A stretch of DNA of 5,881 nt from an uncultured Oscillibacter sp. (GTDB lineage: Bacteria > Bacillota > Clostridia > Oscillospirales > Oscillospiraceae). The position numbers were made by a program, and so were the translations under genes. The DNA lies in NCBI RefSeq assembly GCF_910587525.1, contig NZ_CAJULS010000138.1, positions 1 through 5,881 on the forward strand. The letters are read 5' to 3'. Position 1 is the stretch's first letter. Each line of letters opens with the position of its first letter. The notes below the pieces were generated by a model. That model ran no database searches and had not been told where the DNA came from. It saw nothing but the letters and a program-made list of their open reading frames with translations. Shown here in pieces: positions 1 to 5,039 of this stretch.

Positions 1-275
1 GGCGGCCCATCGAGAAGCCGGGCAGCGAGTTTGATCTGGATGTGGACTGCGTCATCATGTCCCTGGGCACCAGCCCCAACCCCCTGATCAAGTCCACCAC
101 CCAGGGCCTGGAGATCAACAAGAAGGGTGGCATCATCGTCAACGAGGACGGGCTGACCTCCCGTGAGAGCGTCTACGCCGGCGGCGACGCCGTAACCGGC
201 GCGGCCACCGTCATCCTGGCCATGGGCGCGGGCAAGACCGCCGCCAAGGCCATTGACGAGCAGCTGAGCAAGTAA
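1..275 (+). CDS. gltA: C-terminal part of glutamate synthase small subunit / NfnB-like flavoprotein (5' truncated)
   Basis: Reading from base 3 gives about 90 residues with no start in the window, so the gene enters from the left. The tail is typical of the FAD/NAD(P)H-binding pyridine-nucleotide oxidoreductase half of clostridial GltA: a VIMSLGTSPNPLI strand-loop, TSRESVYAGGDAVTGAATV (the GGD motif that contacts FAD) and the closing helix AMGAGKTAAKAIDEQL. Proteins of this family move electrons from NADPH through FAD and Fe-S clusters. They act either as the small subunit of glutamate synthase or, in many anaerobes, as the large subunit of the electron-bifurcating NADH-dependent ferredoxin:NADP oxidoreductase (NfnB), and the two are commonly annotated alike. 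The C-terminus alone cannot separate them; a NfnA-like gene just upstream would favour NfnB. The family assignment is firm and the exact role is not. A hairpin terminator follows 16 bases after the stop. Confidence 0.9.
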   Translation, partial: RPIEKPGSEFDLDVDCVIMSLGTSPNPLIKSTTQGLEINKKGGIIVNEDGLTSRESVYAGGDAVTGAATVILAMGAGKTAAKAIDEQLSK

Positions 276-290
276 AATCTGACATACAGG

Positions 291-327
291 AGGGAGGCGG
301 ACGGCAGTCCGCCTCCCTTTGCCTTTT
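291..327 (+). terminator. Rho-independent terminator after the GltA/NfnB-like gene
   Basis: A perfect GC-rich stem, AGGGAGGCGGAC (291-302) against GTCCGCCTCCCT (307-318), with a GGCA loop, is followed by an interrupted T-run (TTTGCCTTTT). The geometry is that of an intrinsic terminator for the upstream gene. The ribosome site of the next gene (GGGGGA, about 328-333) lies immediately behind the T-run. The hairpin therefore fills nearly the whole 64-base gap and leaves no room for a promoter downstream of it. Confidence 0.85.
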
Positions 328-339
328 GGGGGAATTTTG

Positions 340-1158
340 ATGAAGTATCAAGGCAAGACGCCGGAGGAGATTGTACGGAGCTACTGCCGGGGCCTCCGGA
401 TAAAACAGGGGCTGATTCTCCTGATTTTTGCGGTGTATCTGGTGAGTATCTTTCACGGGATTTGGTCGCTGGGCAGCGGGCTTCCAACGGTCCTTCTGGC
501 GATGACGCTCCTAGTCGCGCTCACTCTGCCGCTTAACGTCTGGATCTCCTGGGACTTCCTGTCCCTGAATCTGATCCTGAACCAGAACTGCGACCCGGTG
601 ACCTATACGGCGGTGTGCCGTCTGCTGCGGGGGACGCATCAAAGGCAGCGAAACCGTCTAGCCACGGCCATCAATGAGGCGGTCGGCGTGGAGTGGTGCG
701 GCCGGTTCTCCGAAGCCCTGACCATGACGGACAGTCTGTCGGTCTCAGAGAAGGATGTCTCCGGCCAGCTGTTGGTACGGAACCTCCGGTTTAACTGCTT
801 TGCCAGGCTGGGGGACTTGGAAAGCGCCCGGCGTGCTCGGGAGGAGATGGAGCGGTATGCCGGAATCATCCGAAAGCCCGCCCTGCAAAAGCGGGGTGCG
901 CAGCTCCTGAAGGTCATGGACATGGGCTTTGCGTTTCAGACGGGGGATTACGAGACTCTCCGACGGCTGGAGGAGGAGCTGAGCGCTAGTTATTCGGCCA
1001 GGATTCAGAAGGTGACCTCTGCCTTCCGCCTGGCCCGGGCGGACCTGGCTCAGGGAGAGACCCGGAACGCCCGGGCCCGCCTGGAGATGGTTGTGGAGCA
1101 GGGCGGGACACTCTACATTGTGGAGGAGGCCAGGGAGCTGCTGGCGGAACTGGAGTAG
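340..1158 (+). CDS. Uncharacterised membrane-anchored protein with helical (TPR-like) cytosolic region
   Basis: I do not recognise this 272-residue protein. The ATG at 340 is preferred over the in-frame TTG at 319 because GGGGGA sits 6-7 bases upstream of it and the TTG lies in the terminator. The N-terminus is basic and polar (residues 1-23). Two hydrophobic stretches follow, about 24-43 and 48-70, joined by a very short loop, which suggests a helical hairpin anchor with both ends in the cytoplasm. Residues ~85-272 are rich in Ala, Leu, Arg and Glu in an amphipathic-helix pattern. Segments such as LRFNCFARLGDLESARRARE and RLARADLAQGETRNARARLE have the small/large spacing of tetratricopeptide-like helix pairs, so a protein-interaction scaffold is a reasonable guess and no more. 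There are no catalytic motifs. Codon use matches the neighbours. No promoter is visible between the preceding terminator and this start. Confidence 0.8.
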   Translation: MKYQGKTPEEIVRSYCRGLRIKQGLILLIFAVYLVSIFHGIWSLGSGLPTVLLAMTLLVALTLPLNVWISWDFLSLNLILNQNCDPVTYTAVCRLLRGTHQRQRNRLATAINEAVGVEWCGRFSEALTMTDSLSVSEKDVSGQLLVRNLRFNCFARLGDLESARRAREEMERYAGIIRKPALQKRGAQLLKVMDMGFAFQTGDYETLRRLEEELSASYSARIQKVTSAFRLARADLAQGETRNARARLEMVVEQGGTLYIVEEARELLAELE

Positions 1159-1163
1159 GGACT

Positions 1164-1223
1164 GGGCTCTGTTCCGGCCCGTTTGCCGGAGAGCCGGCGT
1201 TTTCGCGAAAGCGGACAGAGCCC
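1164..1223 (+). other. Long imperfect stem just after the stop codon, without a U-tract
   Basis: GGGCTCTGT (1164-1172) pairs perfectly with ACAGAGCCC (1215-1223), and after a bulged T the stem continues as CCG (1174-1176) with CGG (1212-1214). Inside it sits a second hairpin, GCCGG (1185-1189) with CCGGC (1194-1198), plus a small TTTCGCGAAA palindrome. It starts 6 bases after the stop of the upstream gene, the usual place for a terminator, but the following bases are CGCCCCCGC rather than a T-run. It may stabilise the 3' end of the mRNA or be part of a factor-dependent terminator. Confidence 0.5.
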
Positions 1224-1265
1224 CGCCCCCGCAAAGCCGCATCCGAAAACCCAAATCGCGGATAG

Positions 1266-1294
1266 TTGACAAACTGGGACAGACGGTATAAAAT
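1266..1294 (+). promoter_or_regulatory. SigA-type promoter for the zinc-ribbon / DUF2085 unit
   Basis: A perfect -35 hexamer TTGACA (1266-1271) is followed 17 bases later by TAAAAT (1289-1294), five of six matches to the -10 consensus. An overlapping TATAAA at 1287 is an alternative. Transcription would start near 1301, giving a leader of about 170 bases before the ATG at 1471. The predicted start point falls inside a 19-base palindrome. Confidence 0.8.
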
Positions 1295-1298
1295 ACAA

Positions 1299-1317
1299 TT
1301 GCCCATATTATGGGCAA
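1299..1317 (+). promoter_or_regulatory. Palindrome over the predicted transcription start (operator or first leader hairpin)
   Basis: TTGCCCATA (1299-1307) and TATGGGCAA (1309-1317) are exact reverse complements around a single central T. The site begins 5 bases after the -10 element, so it covers the predicted +1. As DNA this is where a dimeric repressor operator would sit. As RNA it would be the first 5' stem-loop, or part of one. Confidence 0.55.
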
Positions 1318-1319
1318 AG

Positions 1320-1438
1320 CCCGCATAATACCGGTAAAATTTCATAAACAGTCTGGAATCATGGCGTATACGCCATGATTAGGTTTTTCTAAGAAAAACC
1401 TAATTCATTTTTGTGAGTATTTTACGGATTTATGCGGG
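1320..1438 (+). repeat. 119-bp nested inverted-repeat element in the leader (structured RNA or miniature mobile element)
   Basis: Outer arms 1320-1348 and 1410-1438 pair over their whole length. CCCGCATAA pairs with TTATGCGGG, then CCG with CGG across a 2x2 internal loop, then TAAAAT with ATTTTA after one bulge, then TCATAAA with TTTGTGA including one G.T pair. Inside lie two more inverted repeats: a perfect 24-base palindrome at 1357-1380 (arm AATCATGGCGTA) and ATTAGGTTTTTCT (1378-1390) against AGAAAAACCTAAT (1392-1404) around one A. The inner two share three bases. Transcribed from 1266-1294, this would form a three-way-junction leader directly upstream of the ribosome site at 1456. I see no target-site duplication. 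A cis-regulatory RNA and a MITE-like insertion both remain possible. Confidence 0.7.
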
Positions 1439-1470
1439 TGTGAAAAACATGGTTTGGAGGAGAAAGCATT

Positions 1471-1755
1471 ATGGCATTTTGCAAGAAGTGTGGAGCGGAA
1501 ATCAGTGAGCAGGCCAGCGAGTGCCCGCGCTGCGGCGCGGCTCAAACCCCGCAGACAGCGGATAACGGCGGCTTCCTGTGGGGTCTGCTGGGCTTTTGTA
1601 TCCCACTGGTGGGTTTGATTCTGTTCCTGGTGTGGAAGGATACCAAGCCCAAGACCAGTAAGGCCGCCGGCATGGGCGCTCTGGTGAGCGTTATCTGCGG
1701 CGTTCTGTTCTATGTGTTGATGTTCGTCATCGGCATTGGCGCGGCAATGCTTTAA
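1471..1755 (+). CDS. Zinc-ribbon domain membrane protein
   Basis: This is a 94-residue protein. The start is fixed by GGAGGAG at 1456-1462, eight bases before the ATG. Residues 4-21 form a classic zinc ribbon with two CxxC knuckles (C4-x2-C7 and C18-x2-C21, the second as CPRCG). A polar Gln/Thr linker (about 23-32) leads to two hydrophobic segments, roughly 34-55 and 66-93, separated by a basic loop (KDTKPKTSK). The expected arrangement is a cytoplasmic Zn-binding head on a two-helix membrane anchor. Many small Firmicute proteins share this plan and their functions are largely unknown. It is the first gene of a two-gene unit: its last 20 bases overlap the next reading frame. It is probably expressed from the promoter at 1266 through the palindromic leader. 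The fold is clear and the function is not assigned. Confidence 0.88.
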   Translation: MAFCKKCGAEISEQASECPRCGAAQTPQTADNGGFLWGLLGFCIPLVGLILFLVWKDTKPKTSKAAGMGALVSVICGVLFYVLMFVIGIGAAML

Positions 1756-2110
1756 GGCGTGGCTTTGCAAGTGGCTCCCTATTTTCTTCGGATGCCACTG
1801 CCGGCCAGACCGCTCCTTTTTCTATAAGGGGAAGCAGTTTCCGGTCTGTGCCCGCTGTACGGGAGAGCTGGCGGGCATCCTAGCCGCGCTGGCGACATGG
1901 TGGCTGTACCATCCCGGGCCCCTCTGGTCTGCGGCGCTGCTGCTTCCGCTGGTGCTGGACGGCGTGATTCAGCTTTGTACAGCCTATGAGAGCCGGAACC
2001 GCCGCCGCCTGTGGACAGGCATCCTGTTTGGGTATGGGCTGACCAGCCTTCTGCTATTGTCTGCCGCATGGGTATTCCGTCAGGGGTACGCTTTGGGGCA
2101 GGGACTCTGA
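1736..2110 (+). CDS. DUF2085 family membrane protein, TTG start overlapping the zinc-ribbon gene
   Basis: The 124-residue product matches what I know of DUF2085. Its N-terminal signature is FFGCHCRPDRSFFYKGKQFP followed by VCARCTGE, i.e. C20, H21, C22 and a C38-x2-C41 pair that could bind a metal. Hydrophobic segments follow at about 43-58, 62-80 and 95-115, with the conserved DGVIQ and ESRNRRRLWTG stretches in between. The family has no established function. The only start codon before the signature is TTG at 1736, because an in-frame stop lies at 1718. That start lies within the preceding gene in the next frame and has no recognisable ribosome site, so translation probably depends on ribosomes finishing the zinc-ribbon gene. 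A frameshifted fusion is the less likely alternative. A strong terminator begins 6 bases after the stop. Confidence 0.82.
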   Translation: MARQCFKAWLCKWLPIFFGCHCRPDRSFFYKGKQFPVCARCTGELAGILAALATWWLYHPGPLWSAALLLPLVLDGVIQLCTAYESRNRRRLWTGILFGYGLTSLLLLSAAWVFRQGYALGQGL

Positions 2111-2114
2111 AAAA

Positions 2115-2167
2115 CGAAACAGCTGAACGGCGGCCGCGCTTCGCGGCGGACCGTTCAGCTGTTTTCG
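2115..2167 (+). terminator. Strong terminator after the DUF2085 gene
   Basis: AAACAGCTGAACGG (2117-2130) pairs perfectly with CCGTTCAGCTGTTT (2151-2164). An inner GC stem, GCCGCG (2133-2138) with CGCGGC (2142-2147), closes a CTT loop. The T-run is short (TTTT ending at 2165), but the stem is very stable. A third partial copy of the arm, ACAGCT followed by five Ts (2174-2183), lies just downstream and could form a weaker alternative hairpin. Confidence 0.85.
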
Positions 2168-2216
2168 CTGTGGACAGCTTTTTGCCCGTAAGGGGCTTCC
2201 GGGCCTGTCATGAATG

Positions 2217-2271
2217 TCCTCCCGGTTTCATAGAGTTTACCAATGCTGCAAGGGGGGAATCTCTATGAAAC
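2217..2271 (+). promoter_or_regulatory. Start-codon hairpin with competing anti-Shine-Dalgarno pairing before the carboxypeptidase
   Basis: GTTTCATAGAG (2225-2235) is the exact reverse complement of CTCTATGAAAC (2261-2271), which contains the ATG of the carboxypeptidase gene. The 25-base loop carries the ribosome site AGGGGGGA (2251-2258). In addition TCCTCCC (2217-2223) can pair with GGGGGGA (2252-2258), with one G.T. The two stems interleave in order, so they form either a pseudoknot or two alternative folds, and both hide translation signals. That this controls translation is an inference. Confidence 0.55.
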
Positions 2272-3392
2272 GATTGATTGCGCTGCTGTGCGCCGTGCTG
2301 GCGCTGACGGCCGGCGCCAAGGCTGTGGATGTCTCCGCGCCCTCGGCCCTGCTGATGGAGAAGGAGACGGGGACCATTCTCTTTGCCAAGGACGAACATA
2401 CCCGGCGGGAGCCCGCCAGCGTTACCAAGGTCATGACGCTGCTGCTGGCCATGGAGGCCATCGACAGCGGCCAGATGAGCTACGACACCATGGTCACCGC
2501 CTCCGCCCACGCCTGCTCCATGGGCGGCAGCCAGATCTGGCTGAAGGAGAACGAGCAGATGACCGTGGACGAGATGCTCAAGGCCGTCTGTGTGGTCTCC
2601 GCCAACGACTGCGCCGTAGCTCTGGCAGAGCAGATTGCCGGCAGCGAGGAGGCCTTTGTGGAGCGCATGAACCAGCGGGCCAAGGAGCTGGGCATGAACG
2701 ACACCACCTTCCAAAACGCCACGGGGCTCCCGGCGGCGGGCCACGTCACGTCCGCCTACGACATCGCCCTCATGAGCCGGGAGCTGGTGCTGAACCATCC
2801 GGACATCCGCAAGTATACCACCATCTGGATGGACTCCCTGCGGGGAGGGGAGTCCCAGTTGGTGAACACCAACCGGCTGGTGCGCTTTTACCAGGGGGCC
2901 ACGGGCCTCAAGACTGGCTCCACGGACAACGCCCTCTACTGCCTCTCCGCCACGGCGGAGCGGGACGGTATGGAGCTCATCGCCGTGATCATGAAGGGGG
3001 CCACCTCCGCCCAGCGGTTTGAGGACGCCCAGACGCTGCTGAACTACGGCTTTGCCGGGTACACCCTGACTAAAATCGTGCCGGAGACGCCTTTGGCCCC
3101 GGTGCCGGTGGCCCTGGGTACCCAAGCCACGGTCCAGCCGGTGCTGGGGGACGGTGGGGCGCTGCTGCTGGAGAGGTCCAAGGCCGCCGGATTACAGCAG
3201 ACCGTCACCCTGGCGGAGTCCGTGGAGGCTCCGGTGGCCCTGGGGGACAGCCTGGGGGCTCTGACGGTCACTGCCGGGGACGGCGGGGAGGTTGTGGCGG
3301 AGATCCCCCTGCTGGCGGGCGAGGAGATTCCCCGGGTCACTTTCTGGCAGATGTTCCTGCGGACGCTGCGCATGGCCTTTTTAGCGGATTGA
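2265..3392 (+). CDS. D-alanyl-D-alanine carboxypeptidase (DacF-like, S11 family, penicillin-binding protein)
   Basis: This serine DD-carboxypeptidase removes the terminal D-Ala from peptidoglycan stem pentapeptides outside the membrane and so controls cross-linking. The start at ATG 2265 is supported by AGGGGGGA seven bases upstream and by an immediate signal peptide (MKR, hydrophobic 4-16, probable cleavage after AKA at 18-20). All three active-site motifs are present: S52-V-T-K55 (nucleophile and general base), S112-A-N114 and K216-T-G218. The catalytic domain ends near residue 265. A beta-rich PBP5-type C-terminal domain spans about 266-355, and the protein ends in an amphipathic helix (FWQMFLRTLRMAF) suited to membrane attachment. 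The length (375 residues) is normal for the family. DacF of Bacillus sits beside the spoIIA operon; no such neighbours are here, so no symbol is given. I see no terminator before the next gene's promoter. Confidence 0.95.
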   Translation: MKRLIALLCAVLALTAGAKAVDVSAPSALLMEKETGTILFAKDEHTRREPASVTKVMTLLLAMEAIDSGQMSYDTMVTASAHACSMGGSQIWLKENEQMTVDEMLKAVCVVSANDCAVALAEQIAGSEEAFVERMNQRAKELGMNDTTFQNATGLPAAGHVTSAYDIALMSRELVLNHPDIRKYTTIWMDSLRGGESQLVNTNRLVRFYQGATGLKTGSTDNALYCLSATAERDGMELIAVIMKGATSAQRFEDAQTLLNYGFAGYTLTKIVPETPLAPVPVALGTQATVQPVLGDGGALLLERSKAAGLQQTVTLAESVEAPVALGDSLGALTVTAGDGGEVVAEIPLLAGEEIPRVTFWQMFLRTLRMAFLAD

Positions 3393-3436
3393 CCAAAGGT
3401 ATTTCCATTTTTCGGCGGGGCTGTGACGGTTTTCTC

Positions 3437-3465
3437 TTGCCTCCGGTCCGCTGGAATGGTATACT
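3437..3465 (+). promoter_or_regulatory. SigA-type promoter of the glucose-6-phosphate isomerase gene
   Basis: TTGCCT (3437-3442) and TATACT (3460-3465) are separated by 17 bases, and a TGG directly before the -10 makes it an extended -10 promoter. A perfect TATAAT at 3471-3476 lacks a good -35 and may be incidental or a minor start. The expected leader is about 54 bases and shows no notable structure. Confidence 0.75.
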
Positions 3466-3525
3466 GCATTTATAATAGCGGCGAATTGGGCCGTGTTTCC
3501 AGCACATAAGAAAGGATCGATGATT

Positions 3526-4860
3526 ATGTTGGATGTCAAACTGTTTCAGATGGAGACCTTCCTCTCCGAGCCCTATGAGGATACCCTGGCTCCCCAGCTG
3601 AAAAGTGCACACGAGCGCCTCCAGGACGGCTCCGGCCTGGGCGGGGATTTTACCGGCTGGGTCCACCTGCCCCGGGATTACGACAAGGCGGAGTTTGCCC
3701 GCATCAAGGCCGCCGCGGCCAAGATCCAGAAAAATTCCCAGGCCCTGGTGGTCATCGGTATCGGCGGGTCCTATTTGGGCGCCCGGGGCGTCATCGACTG
3801 CCTGTGCTCTCCCAATTACAACCTGAAAAAGAAGAGTACGCCCAATGTGTATTTTATGGGCAACGGCCTCTCCGCCGACGCCATGCAGGAGGTTCTGGAC
3901 CTGCTGGAGGGCGTGGACTTCTCTGTCAATGTCATCTCCAAGTCCGGCACCACCACCGAGCCCGCCGTGGCCTTCCGCTTCTTCCGGGACGCCCTGGAGA
4001 AGAAATACGGCAAGGCCGGGGCCAAGGGGCGCATCTACGCCACCACCGACAAGGCCCGGGGGGCTCTGAAATCCCTGGCCAACGAGGAGGGCTGGGAGAG
4101 CTTTGTGGTGCCCGACGGCGTGGGCGGGCGGTACTCCGTCCTCACCGCCGTGGGCCTGCTGCCCATCGCCGTGGCCGGAATCGGCATTGAAGAGCTCATG
4201 GGCGGCGCGGCCAAGATGATGAAGCTCTGCGAGACCGCCTCCTATGAAAACCCCGCCTGGACCTACGCCGCCCTCCGGGACGCGCTGTATCAGAAGGGCT
4301 GGAGCATCGAGGTCCTGGCCTGCTACGACCCCGCCTTCCGCTTCATGCTGGAGTGGTGGAAGCAGCTTTACGGCGAGAGCGAAGGCAAGGACGGCAAGGG
4401 TCTTTTCCCCGCCAGCGTGGAGTTCACCGCGGACCTGCACTCCATGGGGCAGTATATGCAGGACGGCACCCGGAACATTTTTGAGACCGTGGTGCGTTTG
4501 GGGGCCTCGGAGCACCAGCTGTACGTCCCCCGGGACGAGGACGACGGCGACGGGCTGAACTTCCTGGCGGGCAAGCCCATGGACTTCATCCGGGACCGGG
4601 CCATGGAGGGCACCTTGCTGGCCCACACCGAGGGCGGCGTGCCCAACCTGATCGTGGAAGCGGGCGGCAAGGACGCCAAGAGCCTGGGCCAGCTGATCTA
4701 CTTCTTTGAGTACGCCTGCGGCCTCTCCGGCTATTTGCTGGAGGTGAACCCCTTTGACCAGCCCGGCGTAGAGGCCTACAAGAAGAACATGTTTGCTCTG
4801 TTGGGCAAGCCCGGCTATGAAGACCGGAAAGCCGAGCTGGAGGCCAAGTTGAAGAAATAA
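3526..4860 (+). CDS. pgi: Glucose-6-phosphate isomerase
   Basis: The enzyme interconverts glucose-6-phosphate and fructose-6-phosphate in the cytoplasm (glycolysis and gluconeogenesis). The ATG at 3526 is preferred: AAAGGA (3511-3516) is nine bases from it and only three from the ATG at 3520. The product has 444 residues, the usual size of the compact bacterial form. Visible family features are the sugar-phosphate-binding glycine loop VVIGIGGSYLGARG (75-88), the phosphate loop SKSGTTTEP (138-146), signature GVGGRYSVLTAVG (198-210), the GESEGKDGKGLFP segment with the catalytic Glu (E284), the TADLHSMGQ His (H305), and signature NPFDQPGVEAYK with the catalytic Lys (K419). All expected catalytic residues are intact. 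It has its own promoter and terminator, so it is probably expressed alone, apart from possible read-through from the carboxypeptidase gene. Confidence 0.97.
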   Translation: MLDVKLFQMETFLSEPYEDTLAPQLKSAHERLQDGSGLGGDFTGWVHLPRDYDKAEFARIKAAAAKIQKNSQALVVIGIGGSYLGARGVIDCLCSPNYNLKKKSTPNVYFMGNGLSADAMQEVLDLLEGVDFSVNVISKSGTTTEPAVAFRFFRDALEKKYGKAGAKGRIYATTDKARGALKSLANEEGWESFVVPDGVGGRYSVLTAVGLLPIAVAGIGIEELMGGAAKMMKLCETASYENPAWTYAALRDALYQKGWSIEVLACYDPAFRFMLEWWKQLYGESEGKDGKGLFPASVEFTADLHSMGQYMQDGTRNIFETVVRLGASEHQLYVPRDEDDGDGLNFLAGKPMDFIRDRAMEGTLLAHTEGGVPNLIVEAGGKDAKSLGQLIYFFEYACGLSGYLLEVNPFDQPGVEAYKKNMFALLGKPGYEDRKAELEAKLKK

Positions 4861-4867
4861 AGTGGAG

Positions 4868-4900
4868 AGCGGTGCCGGAAGGCGCCGCTTTTCTCCCCTT
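4868..4900 (+). terminator. Terminator of pgi
   Basis: AGCGGTGCC (4868-4876) pairs with GGCGCCGCT (4881-4889), with one G.T pair and a GGAA tetraloop. TTTT, then CTCCCC, then TTTT follows. It begins 7 bases after the pgi stop codon. Confidence 0.85.
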
Positions 4901-4956
4901 TTCGACAGTGGGACGTAGAAAATTTGTGAATAAATCCCAAACTCGTGTTTTTTGCA

Positions 4957-4985
4957 TTGTTTTTTCCCGGGGACTATGGTATCCT
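4957..4985 (+). promoter_or_regulatory. Probable promoter of the P-loop protein gene
   Basis: TTGTTT (4957-4962) and TATCCT (4980-4985) have 17-base spacing and a TGG extension before the -10. The -10 region closely resembles that of the pgi promoter (ATGGTAT-N-CT). An overlapping alternative is TTGCAT (4952-4957) with TATGGT (4975-4980), also 17 bases apart. The leader after it contains only a weak hairpin, TCTCC (4999-5003) with GGAGA (5010-5014). Confidence 0.5.
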
Positions 4986-5039
4986 TAACACAACAAAGTC
5001 TCCCCGAACGGAGATTCTAAATGACAGGAGTGATTTGAT

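Noticed and set aside
253..278. TTGACG and TAAAAT as a promoter for the gene at 340
   Set aside because: The spacing is only 14 bases, below the usual 16-18, and transcripts from it would still meet the terminator at 291-327.
745..1326. Open frames of 193 and 119 codons on the - strand (the latter at 986-1345)
   Set aside because: They run through the + strand gene and into the promoter/palindrome region, with biased composition and no recognisable domain.
1320..1438. Leader palindromes as a CRISPR array or as an intrinsic terminator
   Set aside because: The repeats are inverted and nested, not direct with spacers, and no T-run follows the outer stem. Interpreted instead as a structured leader or repeat element.
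2182..2211. TTGCCC with TGTCAT (18 bases apart) as the carboxypeptidase promoter
   Set aside because: Each hexamer matches consensus at only four positions. It is possible but too weak to list; the start it predicts (~2218) would still include the hairpin.
2208..3125. Open frame of 305 codons on the - strand opposite the carboxypeptidase
   Set aside because: This is an antisense shadow with biased Gly/His/Arg composition and no ribosome site, while the + strand carries the SxxK, SxN and KTG motifs.
3493..3525. Upstream start of pgi at 3493 or ATG at 3520
   Set aside because: AAAGGA at 3511-3516 lies downstream of 3493 and is too close to 3520. Spacing to 3526 is normal and the length there fits the family.
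3337..4626. Open frame of 429 codons on the - strand opposite pgi
   Set aside because: It is a shadow of pgi caused by GC-rich codons. The product is low-complexity, rich in Gly, His and Gln, and pgi on the other strand has every catalytic motif.
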